DNA from: Rosa chinensis
Taxonomy: Eukaryota > Streptophyta > Magnoliopsida > Rosales > Rosaceae
Assembly (NCBI RefSeq): GCF_002994745.2
Contig: NC_037092.1
Coordinates: 25,073,001 to 25,137,000, forward strand
Direction of reading: 5' to 3'
DNA: 64,000 bases
Positions 11,237-23,286 of the stretch are shown one piece after another (within the stretch, counting starts at the first letter, position 1; each line of letters begins with the position of its first letter). The position numbers and the translations under genes are program-made. The notes beneath the pieces are model-generated. The model searched no databases. It had not been told where the DNA came from and saw only the letters and a program-made list of their open reading frames with translations.

Positions 11237-14200
11237 TGTAAAGTATGATCAATGCCTTGGGATGGGGTTATCTACCCATCCTTATACCCATCCAAATTTT
11301 GCATTTGTCCAAGTAGTGCTGTATTTTTATTGCTGCCAGCAGCGCCGGCCTTGCTGTTTTTATTGGAGTAAGCTCTAATAGGACCAAACGTTGTGTCAAT
11401 AATTCCCAGTGGCGTGTTATGGGAGAGTTAACTCTGTTTGAACTTGATCAAAAACGTTGAATAGTGTTAGTCGTTTGACTGGATTTTTTTGGGTAGCTGC
11501 CATTTGAGAAATAATGGTATTTGAATGATAGCCTCAAAATAAAAATTAGTTTTCTTTTAAGTGGCTTGGATGTCAAAACTTAAACACTGCAGTGTGTTGC
11601 TATCAAAGTACCAGAAAGATTGCTTGCTGCTATCTGTAGTACGAGATGAGCATCTTGCAATCCATTGCAGATGGCGACCCAGATGATAACAAAGGTGCGG
11701 TGTTAAGGAGGAATATATTCTCTTGAGATATATTCTCTGTTTAAGGTCCAGATGACGATATGGATACATCGGAGTTTGTGGATGGAATATAAGAAGGTTA
11801 GCTTTGTACATTTTCACCCAAAAGAGGTTTTCTCATTGTTTGCAGAAAGTGGTCGACGAAAGAATTACCAAAAAAAAAATAAAAAATTCATGGCCCTAAC
11901 ACAATTGCCAAATGCTGAAAGAGGAAGATTAACTAAACAAAATCCATAGATCTCTACCATGCATCTGATGCAAATACTCTAATCTGTGTTTCTAAAGAAA
12001 CCACAAAGGCCTGCTACAAATACAAGACCAAGGTAGAAGTTTAGACAACCAGAATGCGACAACTAATTTTCGGTTGAAAAATTGGCATTTTCCTTCCAGA
12101 ACACCACCAAATATTAAACGTTGTTAAAAACATAAACTAAAAGTCTCAATGACAGACACTAGATCACAAGTCATCAAGATGTCATGAGAGAGCACAAGGA
12201 TGCTGTAGAGCCCAACCCTGGCTGCAAGCAAATATCCTTTTATAAAATAAACCCCATGGTTCCCCAGTCAAAGCTAAATTCATTTTGATTTGGAAACAGC
12301 AAGCACCAGTTTGCAATCGTACTATCATAGAAAATATTTCCTGTAACCATAATATTGTTTTCAGGTTACACTGGAAGGGATTGAACCCTTAATCTATCCT
12401 AACCCTAAACCTAGCCCATTTCCCCACCCTACCCTCACCATTTAGGTTAATTGTGCCACATTAACATATACCTACGGAGAACTTGGGTTAGGATGGATCG
12501 CCGTGGATGGTTCCTCTACACACCATATCCCAGGCTGAACAAAAGCTTCCCTAAAACTCTGAGCTGTCAAGAAAATTGTAAGAAAAACTTGCATCAGATA
12601 TCCACATAGAGCTATGCAAAATAAACTTGAGAATGACGGTATATTCATGCATGTGCATGATCAAGTGCAATACCACTCTGATTTGAGTTTTTTGCTACAA
12701 ACTTCATATGCTAATGAATTTGGATAATAACAGATAATCATGATCAATACAGAGACATGCATATACTACAAAAAAAATCCAGGCATCATAAACATCTCCA
12801 AGATTAAGACTCTTAACTACAAGGTTCTATAACATTTCATCCAAAAATGTTGATTTCTGCACATGCATTCATAGATGGACAAAGCACACAGGCCATCTTA
12901 ATTCAAATATTGCAAGACAATTTATGTAATATTAACACAGAATTTAGTATACCCTCCAACTGTAGAGGTATTAACCATCTTTTCAATTGAATATTGCAGA
13001 GGGGATAATCTAAAATCATCAAGGGTGCACTTGGGAGTGATTTTACACATCTAGAAATCTAAACAATATAATAAGGTGATATGGCTTGATTAAACTATTA
13101 TAATCCATAACAAGATTGAAATAGAAGAAAATGAAAAAACCACATGGATTTCAGATGATTCTTTCTATATATTTTAAATTCATATCTAGTCACTTCAAAT
13201 ACAAAATTTATATGAAAGTTCGACGGTTCCTTTCTTTCTCTCTTTATGAAATAAAATAAAAATCGTATAACCTTTCTGTCAAATCCAAACCCTTTTCTGT
13301 TAAGTCATTTCATCCAAATGGATCCAACCCCAAGAATATTTCATGATGCATGAGCAAACACATCATGCACACATGAGAATGGACACAAGATACCCATACA
13401 ATATATGATGTGCATTATAATTTAAACAAAAAAAGTTGCCCAGCTACCTAATACACATTGGCCAACCATAGAAGACAAGTAGGGTGATCCTAACAGAGAA
13501 GGCATTCAGAATTCTAAAATAATGTCATGATAATTGAAAAGGTTAAAGAGTGGAGGGTTGAAAGCCACTACCAGAGCAAGGGCGGATCCAAGATGTCAAG
13601 TTCGGGTGCGCTAGAACAATAAGCTAATTTTTTTTCCATGCTAAAAGCACGAAAATTTCAAAATGATATATATTGAGTTGATTTTTAATACCTATGTGAT
13701 ACATATTTTATTAATTACCAACTATAAATAAATGAACTTAGAGAAATCCAGCTCATTTACCATACTCAATCCTATTATGAAAAAGAATAGATCTTTCCCT
13801 TCAAAAAAAAAAAAAAAGATAAAAGCTAGAAATAGTTTCATGTATAATTAGTAAAAAAGAATAGCTTAGAAAAAAAGAAAATGAAAATTAGTAATATAAG
13901 AAAGAAGAAAGGGAAAATATGAAAAAAAGGAAGAAACTGACACTACTAGTGATCGAACCCAGGTCCTGGGAAAGAAAGAAGAAGGAAGAAACTGACTCCA
14001 CTAGTAACCGAACCCAAGTCCTGGGATAAAGAAACGAATGCCCTAACCATTTGGTCTGTGGAAAACAAATTTAATTCTGGTACATTTTATGATATATGAA
14101 AGATTACTGGAGAAGTTTGGGTTGGACTGTAGGCCTGTAGCCCAGACAGCCTTGTACATGGATCAGCCCCTGTACAAGAGTACAAGATGAAAACATCACT

Positions 14201-14883
14201 GCCTGCTAAGGTGACGAATGTATATGCTAAGCAGAAAATGACATAAATACCAAAAAAAAAAAAAAAAGTACAGTAAAAGTATATATGACGAATGATATGG
14301 AACACAGAAATGTGAAATGTGAAGGAAAAAACAGCTTAAAGAAAGTACTGGGTTAAAGTCTGCAATGTGACCCACAAGTTTTAAAATACTTTGAAGGATT
14401 TAATATATTTTAAGTACATATCCTACTTGTTTTCCGATAATCTCTATGGTTAAACAACAGAAAACTTGAAACGTACACACACAACTCTTGTGACTGCTAT
14501 TTCTGAATTTATCAATTGACAGGTTAATTTCCAAAACAGGGCTGAGAGGAGAAGAAAAAAAACAAGTTAATTTCCCAAAATGACAACTAGCAGGTTACCA
14601 AGTCACACAGTCAATAAAAGCTCATCATTCTTAGTTTCTTTCCATTTCCCTTTTTTGGGTTCCTGAGATCAAAGAAGCTCAATTATAAGCAATTGTGGAA
14701 GCAACAACAACTGCTAACTACTATGATAAAAGTGCCTCTATGATATTCAAAAGTTGATTCAACGTTAAATGCTTTCAGAAGCCTCAAAAGCAAATTGACC
14801 ACGGTCACACGCATAATGACAAGAAAATGGACATTCATTAACCAAGATGGTGCTGCCTACCTCAACTAAATCATCTTAAGTTG
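11237..14883. other. Long spacer between MDH and the GTE gene
   Basis: 3.6 kb between two genes that converge. The first few hundred bases are probably MDH 3' UTR. A piece near 13575-13620 (GGGCGGATCC) resembles the hAT-type terminal motif seen again at 60685. At 13940-14060 a short duplicated segment twice carries CGAACCCARGTCCTGGG, which on the minus strand is a tRNA-like B box, so a degraded SINE is possible. No gene is visible. Confidence 0.4.
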
Positions 14884-17110
14884 TCAGCGATTTGAATATG
14901 ATCCACTTCCAGAGGAACTTCCATTCTCCGAATCTGTACAGAAGATAACATACTAAATTAATTATTTACCATCGTAGACAGCCCTATGACCTTATATGAA
15001 TTGGAAAGGCAAAATAATGTTATTTACCACTTGAAGAGGATCCAGAATCACTGCTGGAACTACTTGATCCACTCACATTCTCACCTCGCTCTTCTCTTTG
15101 AACTGGGGAAGATGCATTGTCGTTGTATTCAACTGCTAAATGGGGTAAAAACTTTAGCCCAAACAGTTTGCAATAAATATAGGGGAGTGAAATCCACACT
15201 CCATGTTTTCTTTCTTAGTAACTTAAATTTTGTCTTCTTATCAAAATTTCAACCAAAAAAAGAAAAGAGGAGTGCAGGTTGTAAGATGGGAAGTGTGGAT
15301 TTCACTCCCCTAAATATACTGTCATCAAGATCCAACAATGAGCATAAATCAAATTCCAGTGGATATTATTACCTGCTATGGCCTCATGCTGTGCCTCTGC
15401 AGTGGCTTGTGCCACATTCTGCAAGTTCAAAAGATGAAAGTCAAGTATAAGCCAAAAGAACTTAAGAAAGGAAAAACAAAGCAGAGGACTTCAATATTAC
15501 AGCATTTATTGCCTAACCTCATGCAGAGCATAGTCAGATTCTTCTACTGATTGAGGAGCAAGTTCAGCTTTTCTCTTATTTTTGGTCAAGCTCTTTTTAT
15601 AATTAGTCACAAATCTATCCAGTTCCCAAAGTGTTTCAGGATCAACACTGCCAATGTCCAATTCAATCTCATCGTCTTGTTGTAAAATCCCTTGACTTCT
15701 CTTTTTAACAATCTGGACAACATTAGCTAGTTTCTCAGAAGGCAAAGCCTGAAGGTCTGTGCTGAGCTTCTGCTTCTCCTGCATATCCATATCCCTTTTG
15801 TCAGGGTCCCGAGCTTTTGGTTTCTTTGGAACCGGCTTTCTACCTGGATGACCAACACTTGCAGGTTTCAACTTGGGATCAACAGGCTTTGTCATAGATT
15901 CTGCTCTATCCAGAGTCCTCATCTCCAATGGCGGAGGAGAAGGAGGAGGAGGAGGAGGAGCCTGAACCTTTCTTGTTATAGGGGTAGGCAATTCTGAATT
16001 ATTACCCATTCCAATTCTCCTATTAATATTATGTCCTGGAGCCCGAACCTTTCTTGAAATAGGGGTTGGCAATTCTGAATTATTACCTATTTCAACCCTC
16101 CTATTAATATTATTCTGAGCAGGAGCTTCAGCACTTCTTGAAACAGGGGTCGGCAATTCTGAATCACTACCTATTTCAACTCTCCTATTAAGTTTATACT
16201 GATCCTCTATAGCCACCCATTTCTCTTCAAACAACTTCAACAATAGGGCCGCCATCACATGAACATCCTGCTCTTTCGGGTTATACAACATGGCATTATT
16301 GAATGTAAGTCTCACATCCTCTGCAAACTCAGCAGCCGTCTTATACCAATTCTTGTCCAGCCTACTCTTCACCGTCCCCAAATCCATCGGATGCTTAACA
16401 ATCTTATAGTAATCATGCAGGCCAAGCCCCTTAGCATCTACTGCCTTATTAAACACCCAGCCGTGCTTATGCTTCATCAATTTCTCAAGCAAAGTACTAC
16501 AACTCTTCAACAATCTGCTCGAATTCTTATCTGACCCCAACAACAGCCCAACTTCACTCTTCCTATTCTTGTTACCCCCAGAAGGAGGTAACTTTGAATT
16601 CCTAGAACTCTGATCTCCCTTCTTCTTCTTCTTCTTCTTCTTCTCCTCCACAAACTCACCACCCTTATTCTCATTCTCCGCCGTACAAACACTTAAACCC
16701 CTAAATGGCATTGTAGTTCTAACATTATTATCTACCAAATTAGTATCTGAAAGCTGAGAAACACCATACCCTTCAGCAAACTGAGCCTCCTTAGCTTCGA
16801 GATTCCTCACCAAGCGCCTCACTTGCTCAAGCTCACCCATCAGCTTCCACTTGATTCCCTTAATGTCAGTCTTGGAGTTCAAGCAAATCCTCACCTTGTC
16901 CCCAACCTTTGAATACCCACGTGGCCCATTGCCCGGCTCGGCGAGCCCATTGTTGGAGGAGTCAACCGACGCCGTTTCGCCTCGGAACTGCTGCATCAAG
17001 CTCTGCCGCTGCTGCTCCGACGAGTGGCGGATGACATGGTTGGGATTCTGGGTGTTCCGGGAATAGAATCTGTTGCTGGCTTCGTCTCCAACAAGTGGGC
17101 CTGAAACCAT
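14884..17110 (-). CDS. GTE-type bromodomain + NET domain transcription factor
   Basis: Plant BET-like chromatin reader: the bromodomain binds acetyl-lysine on histones and the NET domain recruits partners (family knowledge). Exons on the minus strand: 17110-15518, 15418-15373, 15132-15028, 14933-14884, with matching phases; 597 residues. The start is the first ATG in frame (MVSGPLVGDE). The frame reads further upstream but has no ATG before a stop. Order: K-rich tract near 157-164; bromodomain about 200-298 with HGWVFNKAVD, PMDLGTVKSRL and MLYNPKEQD; three degenerate repeats with SELPTP about 307-380; a proline run; a basic stretch; NET domain about 446-510; Ser-rich acidic tail supplied by exons 2-4. 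Intron 2 holds a MITE. Most similar in layout to the GTE2/3/5/7 group; the exact member is not assignable. Confidence 0.9.
15182..15310. mobile_element. 129-bp MITE in intron 2 of the GTE gene (8-bp TSD)
   Basis: The ends are perfect 19-bp inverted repeats, GGGGAGTGAAATCCACACT and its complement. The element is flanked on both sides by TAAATATA (15174-15181 and 15311-15318). An 8-bp duplication fits the hAT superfamily. There is no coding capacity. It sits between coding exons 2 and 3 and leaves the splice sites intact. Confidence 0.85.
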
Positions 17111-17867
17111 TCTAGGTGAAACCCTCGAAAACAATCCAAATGTGGTAACTGTCTTCTGGGATTTGACTGCTTTGATCGAAATCGAACTGGGCTAGGGTTT
17201 ATGGGACAAAGCCCCTAACTTTTATTACATCCCCTAGGGTTTTGGTTTTGCTTACAATAAATACACTCAAAAAAACCCTGATTTTGCAATTGTGAGAAAC
17301 CCTCAAACGTGAAATTGAATTAGGGTTGGGTTTTTGGGACAAGACTCCTACTTTAGTGCATCAAGAATAAAGAAAGAAGCAAAGCTTTTGTTTCAAACTC
17401 TAGGGAAATTGAGTGTCAAGGCTAGGAGACGATGCTGAGTGGTTTCTCTGTAGAAGCAATAAGTGTTTGACTGACTGGGTGTCGTTTTGTCTGTTTGTGT
17501 TGTCGTTTTGGTTATTTGCTTGTGGAAAGGTCACTTCTTTTTGGCAAGTAAAGGAAAAAGCACCAACTGTAGTGATTATTTTCCAATCAATGAGTAAAAA
17601 ACACATTGAAGCAAACAAAGCATTTATGTCCTTTGGTTACTTCTTTCCGCTTTCATCCTCATGTGTTTTGTTTTCATGGCACTCATAAAAAAACCCTATT
17701 TCCAGGAAGATAAAATAGAGTTGACCAAAGGCCATGTGCTAGAGTTCTATAGAGTTTCACAAGTTCGAGGAGATCCGCCATCAATGGCATCAAAGCCTTT
17801 ATTACATTCAAGACTTTATAACAAGTTCACATCATCCGGATAAGGATCACACTTTGTTTTAGCAATA
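17111..17867. promoter_or_regulatory. Divergent promoter region, GTE gene and GT4 gene
   Basis: About 760 bases separate the start codons of the two divergent genes. The GTE side has several AGGGTTT/AACCCT motifs (17190-17340), similar to telo-boxes found in promoters of growth-related plant genes (established). No further sites are assigned. Confidence 0.4.
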
Positions 17868-19322
17868 ATGGGATTGAAACACCAAACTTGCAAAAGCTCT
17901 TCATCTTCCAACTTCATGCCTATTAGATTCTCAACCATTCTCACTTTGATTCTACTCTCTACTTCCTTTTTCCTCTTCCTTTCATCACTCAAGAACACCC
18001 AAGAACCATTTTTTGGGGGTGATGAGAACACTCAATTCAATGGTGATCTTAGAGATGCTAAATTCCCATGGAACAAACTCTGTTTCGGTCCTTCTTTCGA
18101 AAAGCTCAAGCTAGCCGTCTTCTCCAAAACATGGCCAGTTGGTGCAGACGCGGGTGGTATGGAGCGCCATGCTTCCACATTGTACCAAGCACTTGCTGCA
18201 AAGGGTCATGAGATTCATGTCTTCACTGTGCCTTCAGATAGGAGGCCTCATTGGGACATACATGAAGGTAACCTTCATGTTTATTTTGCAGCTAATGATC
18301 ATGGCTCTGTTAATTGTTCTCTAGCGTTTGAAATTTTCAATAAAGTTAAGTCGGATGGGGCATTCGATTATGTGCACACCGAGAGTGTTTCGTTGCCTTA
18401 TTGGCGTGCCAAGATGCTGCCTAATGTGGCTGTCACTTGGCATGGGATATGGTACGAAATAATGCATTCCAAGTTACTGCAACAACTCCTCACCGACCCA
18501 AATGGGGACATGCTAGAGCCCATGACAGAGCTTCAAGAAGCAATGCCAAGGCTCGTTGAGGAGATTCGGTTCTTTAAGAGCTATACGCAGCATATATGCA
18601 TAAGCAATAGTGCTGGTGAGGTTCTGGTCAACATCTATCAGATCCCACAGAGAAATGTGCATGTTATACTTAATGGCGTTGATGAGAAAGAATTTGTGCC
18701 AGACCAAGAAGCGGGTGCAAGGTTCCGACAAAAACATGGTGTACCTGCCAATGTGAGCCTTGTGATGGGAGTGGCAGGGCGGCTGGTTAGGGACAAAGGG
18801 CATCCACTTCTTTACAAAGCCTTTTCTTCAATTGTGAAGCGCTACCCCGGCGTGTTTTTGCTTGTGGCAGGGTCAGGTCCTTGGAGAAGAAGGTATGCTG
18901 AATTAGGCCCAAATGTGAAGGTTCTAGGACCATTGGAGCCATTGGAGCTGTCTAAGTTTTACAATGCTCTTGATCTGTTTGTGAACCCCACATTGAGGCC
19001 TCAAGGGCTTGATCTAACATTGATTGAAGCAATGCAAAGTGGGAAGACAGTTCTAACTCCAAACTATCCAAGCATTGTCAGGACAGTGGTGGTGGGTGAA
19101 GAATTTGGATATACTTTTTCACCCAATGTCAAGTCTTTTGTTGAGGCTTTGGAGTCAGCTATAAAAGATGGGTCTAATATGCTGAAGAAGAAAGGGGTGG
19201 CTTGCAAAAACTATGTGCATTCGATGTTCACTGCAACCAAGATGGCATCGGCTTATGAGCGGTTCTTTCTGTGCATGAAGAACCCAAAATACTGTCAGTA
19301 CCCTCTTTCCACTGATTGTTAG
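17868..19322 (+). CDS. GT4-family glycosyltransferase, membrane-anchored, intronless
   Basis: 484 residues in one exon. A hydrophobic helix at about residues 22-41 after a basic N-terminus indicates a type II membrane protein, probably of Golgi or ER. Then comes a GT-B fold: an N-terminal domain with GADAGGMERHASTLYQAL and a C-terminal domain with GVAGRLVRDKGHPLL and FLLVAGSGPWRRRY. The usual acidic pair of GT4 enzymes is partly altered: the second glutamate is present in LTLIEAM, whereas the region where the first normally lies reads LRPQGLD. Donor and acceptor are not determinable. Similar plant proteins are annotated only as glycosyltransferase-like. A stop TAG follows CQYPLSTDC. Confidence 0.9.
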   Translation: MGLKHQTCKSSSSSNFMPIRFSTILTLILLSTSFFLFLSSLKNTQEPFFGGDENTQFNGDLRDAKFPWNKLCFGPSFEKLKLAVFSKTWPVGADAGGMERHASTLYQALAAKGHEIHVFTVPSDRRPHWDIHEGNLHVYFAANDHGSVNCSLAFEIFNKVKSDGAFDYVHTESVSLPYWRAKMLPNVAVTWHGIWYEIMHSKLLQQLLTDPNGDMLEPMTELQEAMPRLVEEIRFFKSYTQHICISNSAGEVLVNIYQIPQRNVHVILNGVDEKEFVPDQEAGARFRQKHGVPANVSLVMGVAGRLVRDKGHPLLYKAFSSIVKRYPGVFLLVAGSGPWRRRYAELGPNVKVLGPLEPLELSKFYNALDLFVNPTLRPQGLDLTLIEAMQSGKTVLTPNYPSIVRTVVVGEEFGYTFSPNVKSFVEALESAIKDGSNMLKKKGVACKNYVHSMFTATKMASAYERFFLCMKNPKYCQYPLSTDC

Positions 19323-20373
19323 AAGTTAACTCTTTGGTACATGAATATTTAATTATTTATACAATTTTTAATCTTAGATATTTATTAAGTATGTATCTTC
19401 TGATGTACTTACCTAGCCAAATAATGTTTTACCTTAGCTATCTTATTTGTATCTGTTTCCTTCACAATTGTAAGTTAAAATAATGTTTACACTATACTAG
19501 CCTGATAATAATCAACAGAGCAACTAATACTAATTGATTTGGATGTTTATTGAATTTTAGAGCACCATTTCAATTAGTAATGCATTGTACTAGTTTATCT
19601 TTTCGGGATGTTTGTTGCTTCGTTAGGCTTTTTACTTTATCCTCCTGATTGTTAATGATAGATAGCTAGCCAAAGGTTTTTATTCTGATGGGCATATTCT
19701 GTAAGGTTTCTATATCATCTTACTGTATGAAAATATGAAAACCTCTGGTCAGCCAGTAATGCATAGGCTTAGCATGTTTTGTATTTATGGATGGGAACTT
19801 CTACAATTGCATTTATGCTATGAAATCAAGCTTTTAGCCGTTAGCATTTTGCCTGCAACATATTTAGATTATTATTTGTATCAGTAAATCTAATTTTGGA
19901 AATTCATTAGTGCGTTATTATTGCGTTGGTGTGTAACTTTTCATGACATTGATAAACCAGGCAGTACATTGCCGAGCCTCAACTATAGAGCAAAACAATG
20001 CAGTCTATATTGAAAATAATCAGACGAAAACAGCAAGAACAGATGGCAGGTCCTAGATTTCTAGACGTCAGAATCAAGATCTGAGATTCTGAGCAATACA
20101 ACAATTGTCCAAGTTAGCACAGAACTTGACAGGTACGTAGAAGTCTAGAACTTCCTCTAAGGAAAGCGAGCTTAAAATTGAAACAAGTACAAATGGAGTG
20201 AAATCACCAGCAAGGTTTTTAGTAGATTTTCCAGCTTGAGCAAAAACTATAAGTGCATGTATGCCTTTTGGAGTATGCTTTTATTCTGCAGACTGGTTCA
20301 TACTTGAACGAGCCAGAACATTATTTCTCTGATCTTAGATTGCAATACCGATGCCATGCCATTTCCCTTGCAG
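19323..20373. other. Spacer downstream of the GT4 gene
   Basis: 3' UTR of the glycosyltransferase gene followed by AT-rich sequence. Nothing else recognised. Confidence 0.35.
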
Positions 20374-20708
20374 AGACACCCATGAAAGTGTGCTAATGGT
20401 GTTGAGGATCTGGTCCTCCAGGTGCATTTCTCTGTATTAATTTCTCTTGTTAAACGTAACACTTGATGCATTTTACATAAGTAGAGTGGCCAAAGGTCTT
20501 ATTTGGCAGGGTTGAGAGCATGAGAGAAAAACGTGCCTCTGAACTAGATACAAGCATTGACAGAACTGATATCAAGAGTGGTATCAACAAGCTTGCCTTT
20601 AGAAAACTATACACAATGACCATAGAAGGACTTAAAAGACAACTAATCAAAGAAAGGAAGTATCTTGAAAAGTTGAGCTCAAGTCCAAAACTGAAGCAAG
20701 CAGTTTGA
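20374..20708 (+). pseudogene. Unidentified gene tail (two exons)
   Basis: Two blocks splice in phase: 20374-20421, after TTTCCCTTGCAG and before GTGCAT, and 20510-20708, after TTTGGCAG. Together they read 81 codons ending in a TGA. The first block contains DTHESVLMVLRIWSS; the second is charged and helical, containing DIKSGINKLAFRKLYTMT and ending KLSSSPKLKQAV. The intact splice signals and ordinary composition suggest the last two exons of a real gene. No upstream exons are visible before the GT4 gene, so it is probably a truncated duplicate. Family not recognised. A solo LTR begins 10 bases after the stop codon. Confidence 0.4.
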
Positions 20709-20717
20709 CCCTATAAG

Positions 20718-21254
20718 TGTTAGGATTGCGGCTCAATCTCTAATTCTTTGTCTGTTTTGGATTCTTTACTTCTGAAGGCTTTGGGTAAGCTATTTTAAGG
20801 CTTTGGGTAAGCTATTCTAGTGTATCTAGGATTTATGGAGTTTTTCCTTAGAAGTATTTTGAATCCTATTATAAGTCTGACTAATTGTGAGCCTATAAAT
20901 AGGACCTTAGAGACATAGCTTTAGGTGTGGATCAATTGAGTGTTCTGATAATTTGAGAGATTTTAGAGAGTTGCAAGCTTTGAGAGATCGGGTGTATTTA
21001 GGAATTCTCTATTGAGAATTTGGGTTGTGAGGAGAGAGGTTATTTGAGTGGAAGAACCAAAACGTTCTTCAAAAGTTTGTAATCTTCTTCTCGTTTAGTG
21101 GATCTACCATCATCATCACCCGAGGATGTAGGTCAACTGTTTGACCGAACCTTGTCAACAATCTTGTGTTTGCTTGCATAGTTTGTGATTACTATCCTGA
21201 TTTGGTTTCGGTCTTGGGCTAGAGAATTTGGAAGGTGACCCGAATTTCCTAACA
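20718..21254 (+). mobile_element. Solo LTR, probably Ty1/copia (TSD ATAAG)
   Basis: 537 bp bounded by TGTTAGGA and TCCTAACA, a perfect 8-bp terminal inverted repeat, and flanked by ATAAG on both sides (20713-20717 and 21255-21259). It contains a TATA box (CCTATAAATAGG near 20893). A short internal tandem duplication (GAAGGCTTTGGGTAAGCTAT, near 20777-20820) lies in the left part. No internal domain remains, so the element was lost by LTR-LTR recombination. The copia assignment rests on LTR length and appearance only. Confidence 0.88.
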
Positions 21255-21259
21255 ATAAG

Positions 21260-21726
21260 GACAGTGCCATTAGTTGGAGAATCTCTCATGGAGTCATTTG
21301 ATTAGTGTAAAGCTCTAATGAGTAAGTAAATACAGTTGATGGATCCATGTCCACTACTCAAAAAGAACTTATAAGTTAACTAAAACCTATGATGCATGGA
21401 TACTCCAAAAAATTCACTATGTTGTATTGTATCCGTGTCCGATAATGATGCATCCTAATAACTCTCTAATCTAATTCACTGAGTATAAGAGTATAAACTT
21501 GACTATAATTTAGAGAATCATTTAGCCACGTACCCACATTGTTAAATGTTATTTTAATTGTCGTATCCTAAACATATGGTATCTTGTATTTTTTTTCTTT
21601 AGATTTTTCATATCAACATATCGTTTCTCGCATCCGGTACCTGTGTCAGTGCAACATAGACTAAAATTAAGGAAATCCTCTTCTTAAGCTGATATATGGG
21701 TAGCGGTAGCTTTATATTCACCTTCC
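21260..21726. other. Spacer between the solo LTR and a Harbinger-like element
   Basis: AT-rich sequence, no gene or defined repeat recognised. Confidence 0.3.
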
Positions 21727-21729
21727 TAA

Positions 21730-22739
21730 GGCTATCTCCAGTAGGAGAGGGCTATATTGAAGCCAGGGCTGTAATTTAGCCCCAGAAATATTATTTTTTA
21801 TTCATGAAATAGTGAACAATCTTCAGTAAGGTAGGGCTAAATTTTAGCCCTTGCAAGTATTTTATAGTTTTAAATTATGTTTTTCAAATTTATCATTTTA
21901 TTGTATTATAATAATATTTTAATTTAGACCAAAATTAATTTTGTTAAAGCGTATGTTTGAATGAGGTATCTATGTGGTATTTTTTATAACATTTTCGGAT
22001 AAAGTGCCCCTTCGCAAGTAAATCTCTAGATTCCCGAAGAGATATAGTGTCGACGTGGCAAAACTAATAATTATAGTCCTTATCAAATTTTCAGATAGTA
22101 TTTGTGAATGCCACGTGTCGTGTTGTGATCAACTCCCTAGATTTTCAATTAGATTTTATGCATACGTGGTTATTCTATCTTCAGTTTCAAACCTCAATAA
22201 AAAGAGTAGTTTTGATTGCATATCTCACCATCTCATCTATCTCTTCTCTAATTGTTTCTTCAGTTTATAACTTTTTATTATATTTTGCAATGAATTCCAA
22301 CTGGTTTTCTCAGTGGAATGAGAGGCAATGTGAAGACGAGGAAGATGACGAAAAAGATGCAGAAAAAAAAAACAACTAGCCGTTGTGTAACTAACGGCCA
22401 TATAGTATTGGCCATTGATTTGCAATTATGGTGATCAATGTTTAATTGATAGCCATTGATGAACATTTGACCATTGGGAATCAAATTGGTTCCATTTCAA
22501 CCAATGGCAAGCTGCCACATGCCCTCCTTCTGGTCTTCTTCTAGCAACCCATTTTCTCCACGTTTTGGTCTTCTGTTAGGACCACCAGTTTGGACTAGGC
22601 TAACCAAAGGGCTAAAATTGGCCCTCTTAGCAGCCCGATAGCCCTTTTATGCCCTTTGGCCCATTTAAAATTTGTTGTTGGAGATGAAATAAGTACATTT
22701 TAGGATTTGGCCCTTTGGACCTCTTTATTGAAGATGGCC
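21730..22739. mobile_element. PIF/Harbinger-like non-autonomous DNA transposon, 1.0 kb
   Basis: Imperfect terminal inverted repeats, GGCTATCTCCAGTAG on the left and GGCCATCTTCAATAA as complement of the right end, are flanked by TAA on both sides (21727-21729, 22740-22742). A 3-bp TAA/TTA duplication is the mark of PIF/Harbinger. The inside has no transposase; the short ORFs (for example 22104-22379) look like chance. Confidence 0.6.
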
Positions 22740-22742
22740 TAA

Positions 22743-23269
22743 GTAACTCTCAACCACAAAGATGTTGTTCTTTCCGTACTGGTTTAGAAAGTATGATTCT
22801 TTTCTCATTGACTACCCTATCTTTGTGTTTTCACAATGCATCTACTCATGTTTTGAATGAGAATTCATACATATTAGGGTCTTAGGTGATAACCAGATTG
22901 ACCCTAGGTAACAACCCAAATACATAAGATCCTTAATTTAATCTACTCTTGTTAATGATATATACAGGTTCGTTCTAGAGATAACCTCCTTATTTTAAGA
23001 ATTTGAGGATTTTTACTATTTTAAACTAATATATGACCTAATTCGAATAATTTCAATCGTTGATCCTTTGGATTTCTATGCAAGAACTGTGTATGTCTAC
23101 AAAAAATCAACCAAATCCATAATCATTTGGTCATTTAAAATTGTGTAAACAAATAATGTAGTCCTTTAGGTAAAACTAAAACGATGATTTGGCTAATATT
23201 TTGTATTATTCATATGTGTGGAAATACTTAAAGAATAAATTAATGATTCAGATTATTAAACTACATGCT
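22743..23269. other. Spacer
   Basis: AT-rich, no feature recognised apart from the left target-site copy of the next retroposon at its end. Confidence 0.3.
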
Positions 23270-23286
23270 AACAATAAAAATATCTT

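Noticed and set aside
12390..12415. TAACCCTAAACCTA telomere-like sequence
   Set aside because: Only about two degenerate units; too short for an interstitial telomere array.
17111..17134. Extension of the GTE protein to a TTG codon upstream
   Set aside because: Plant genes start at ATG and no in-frame ATG exists upstream of 17110 before a stop.
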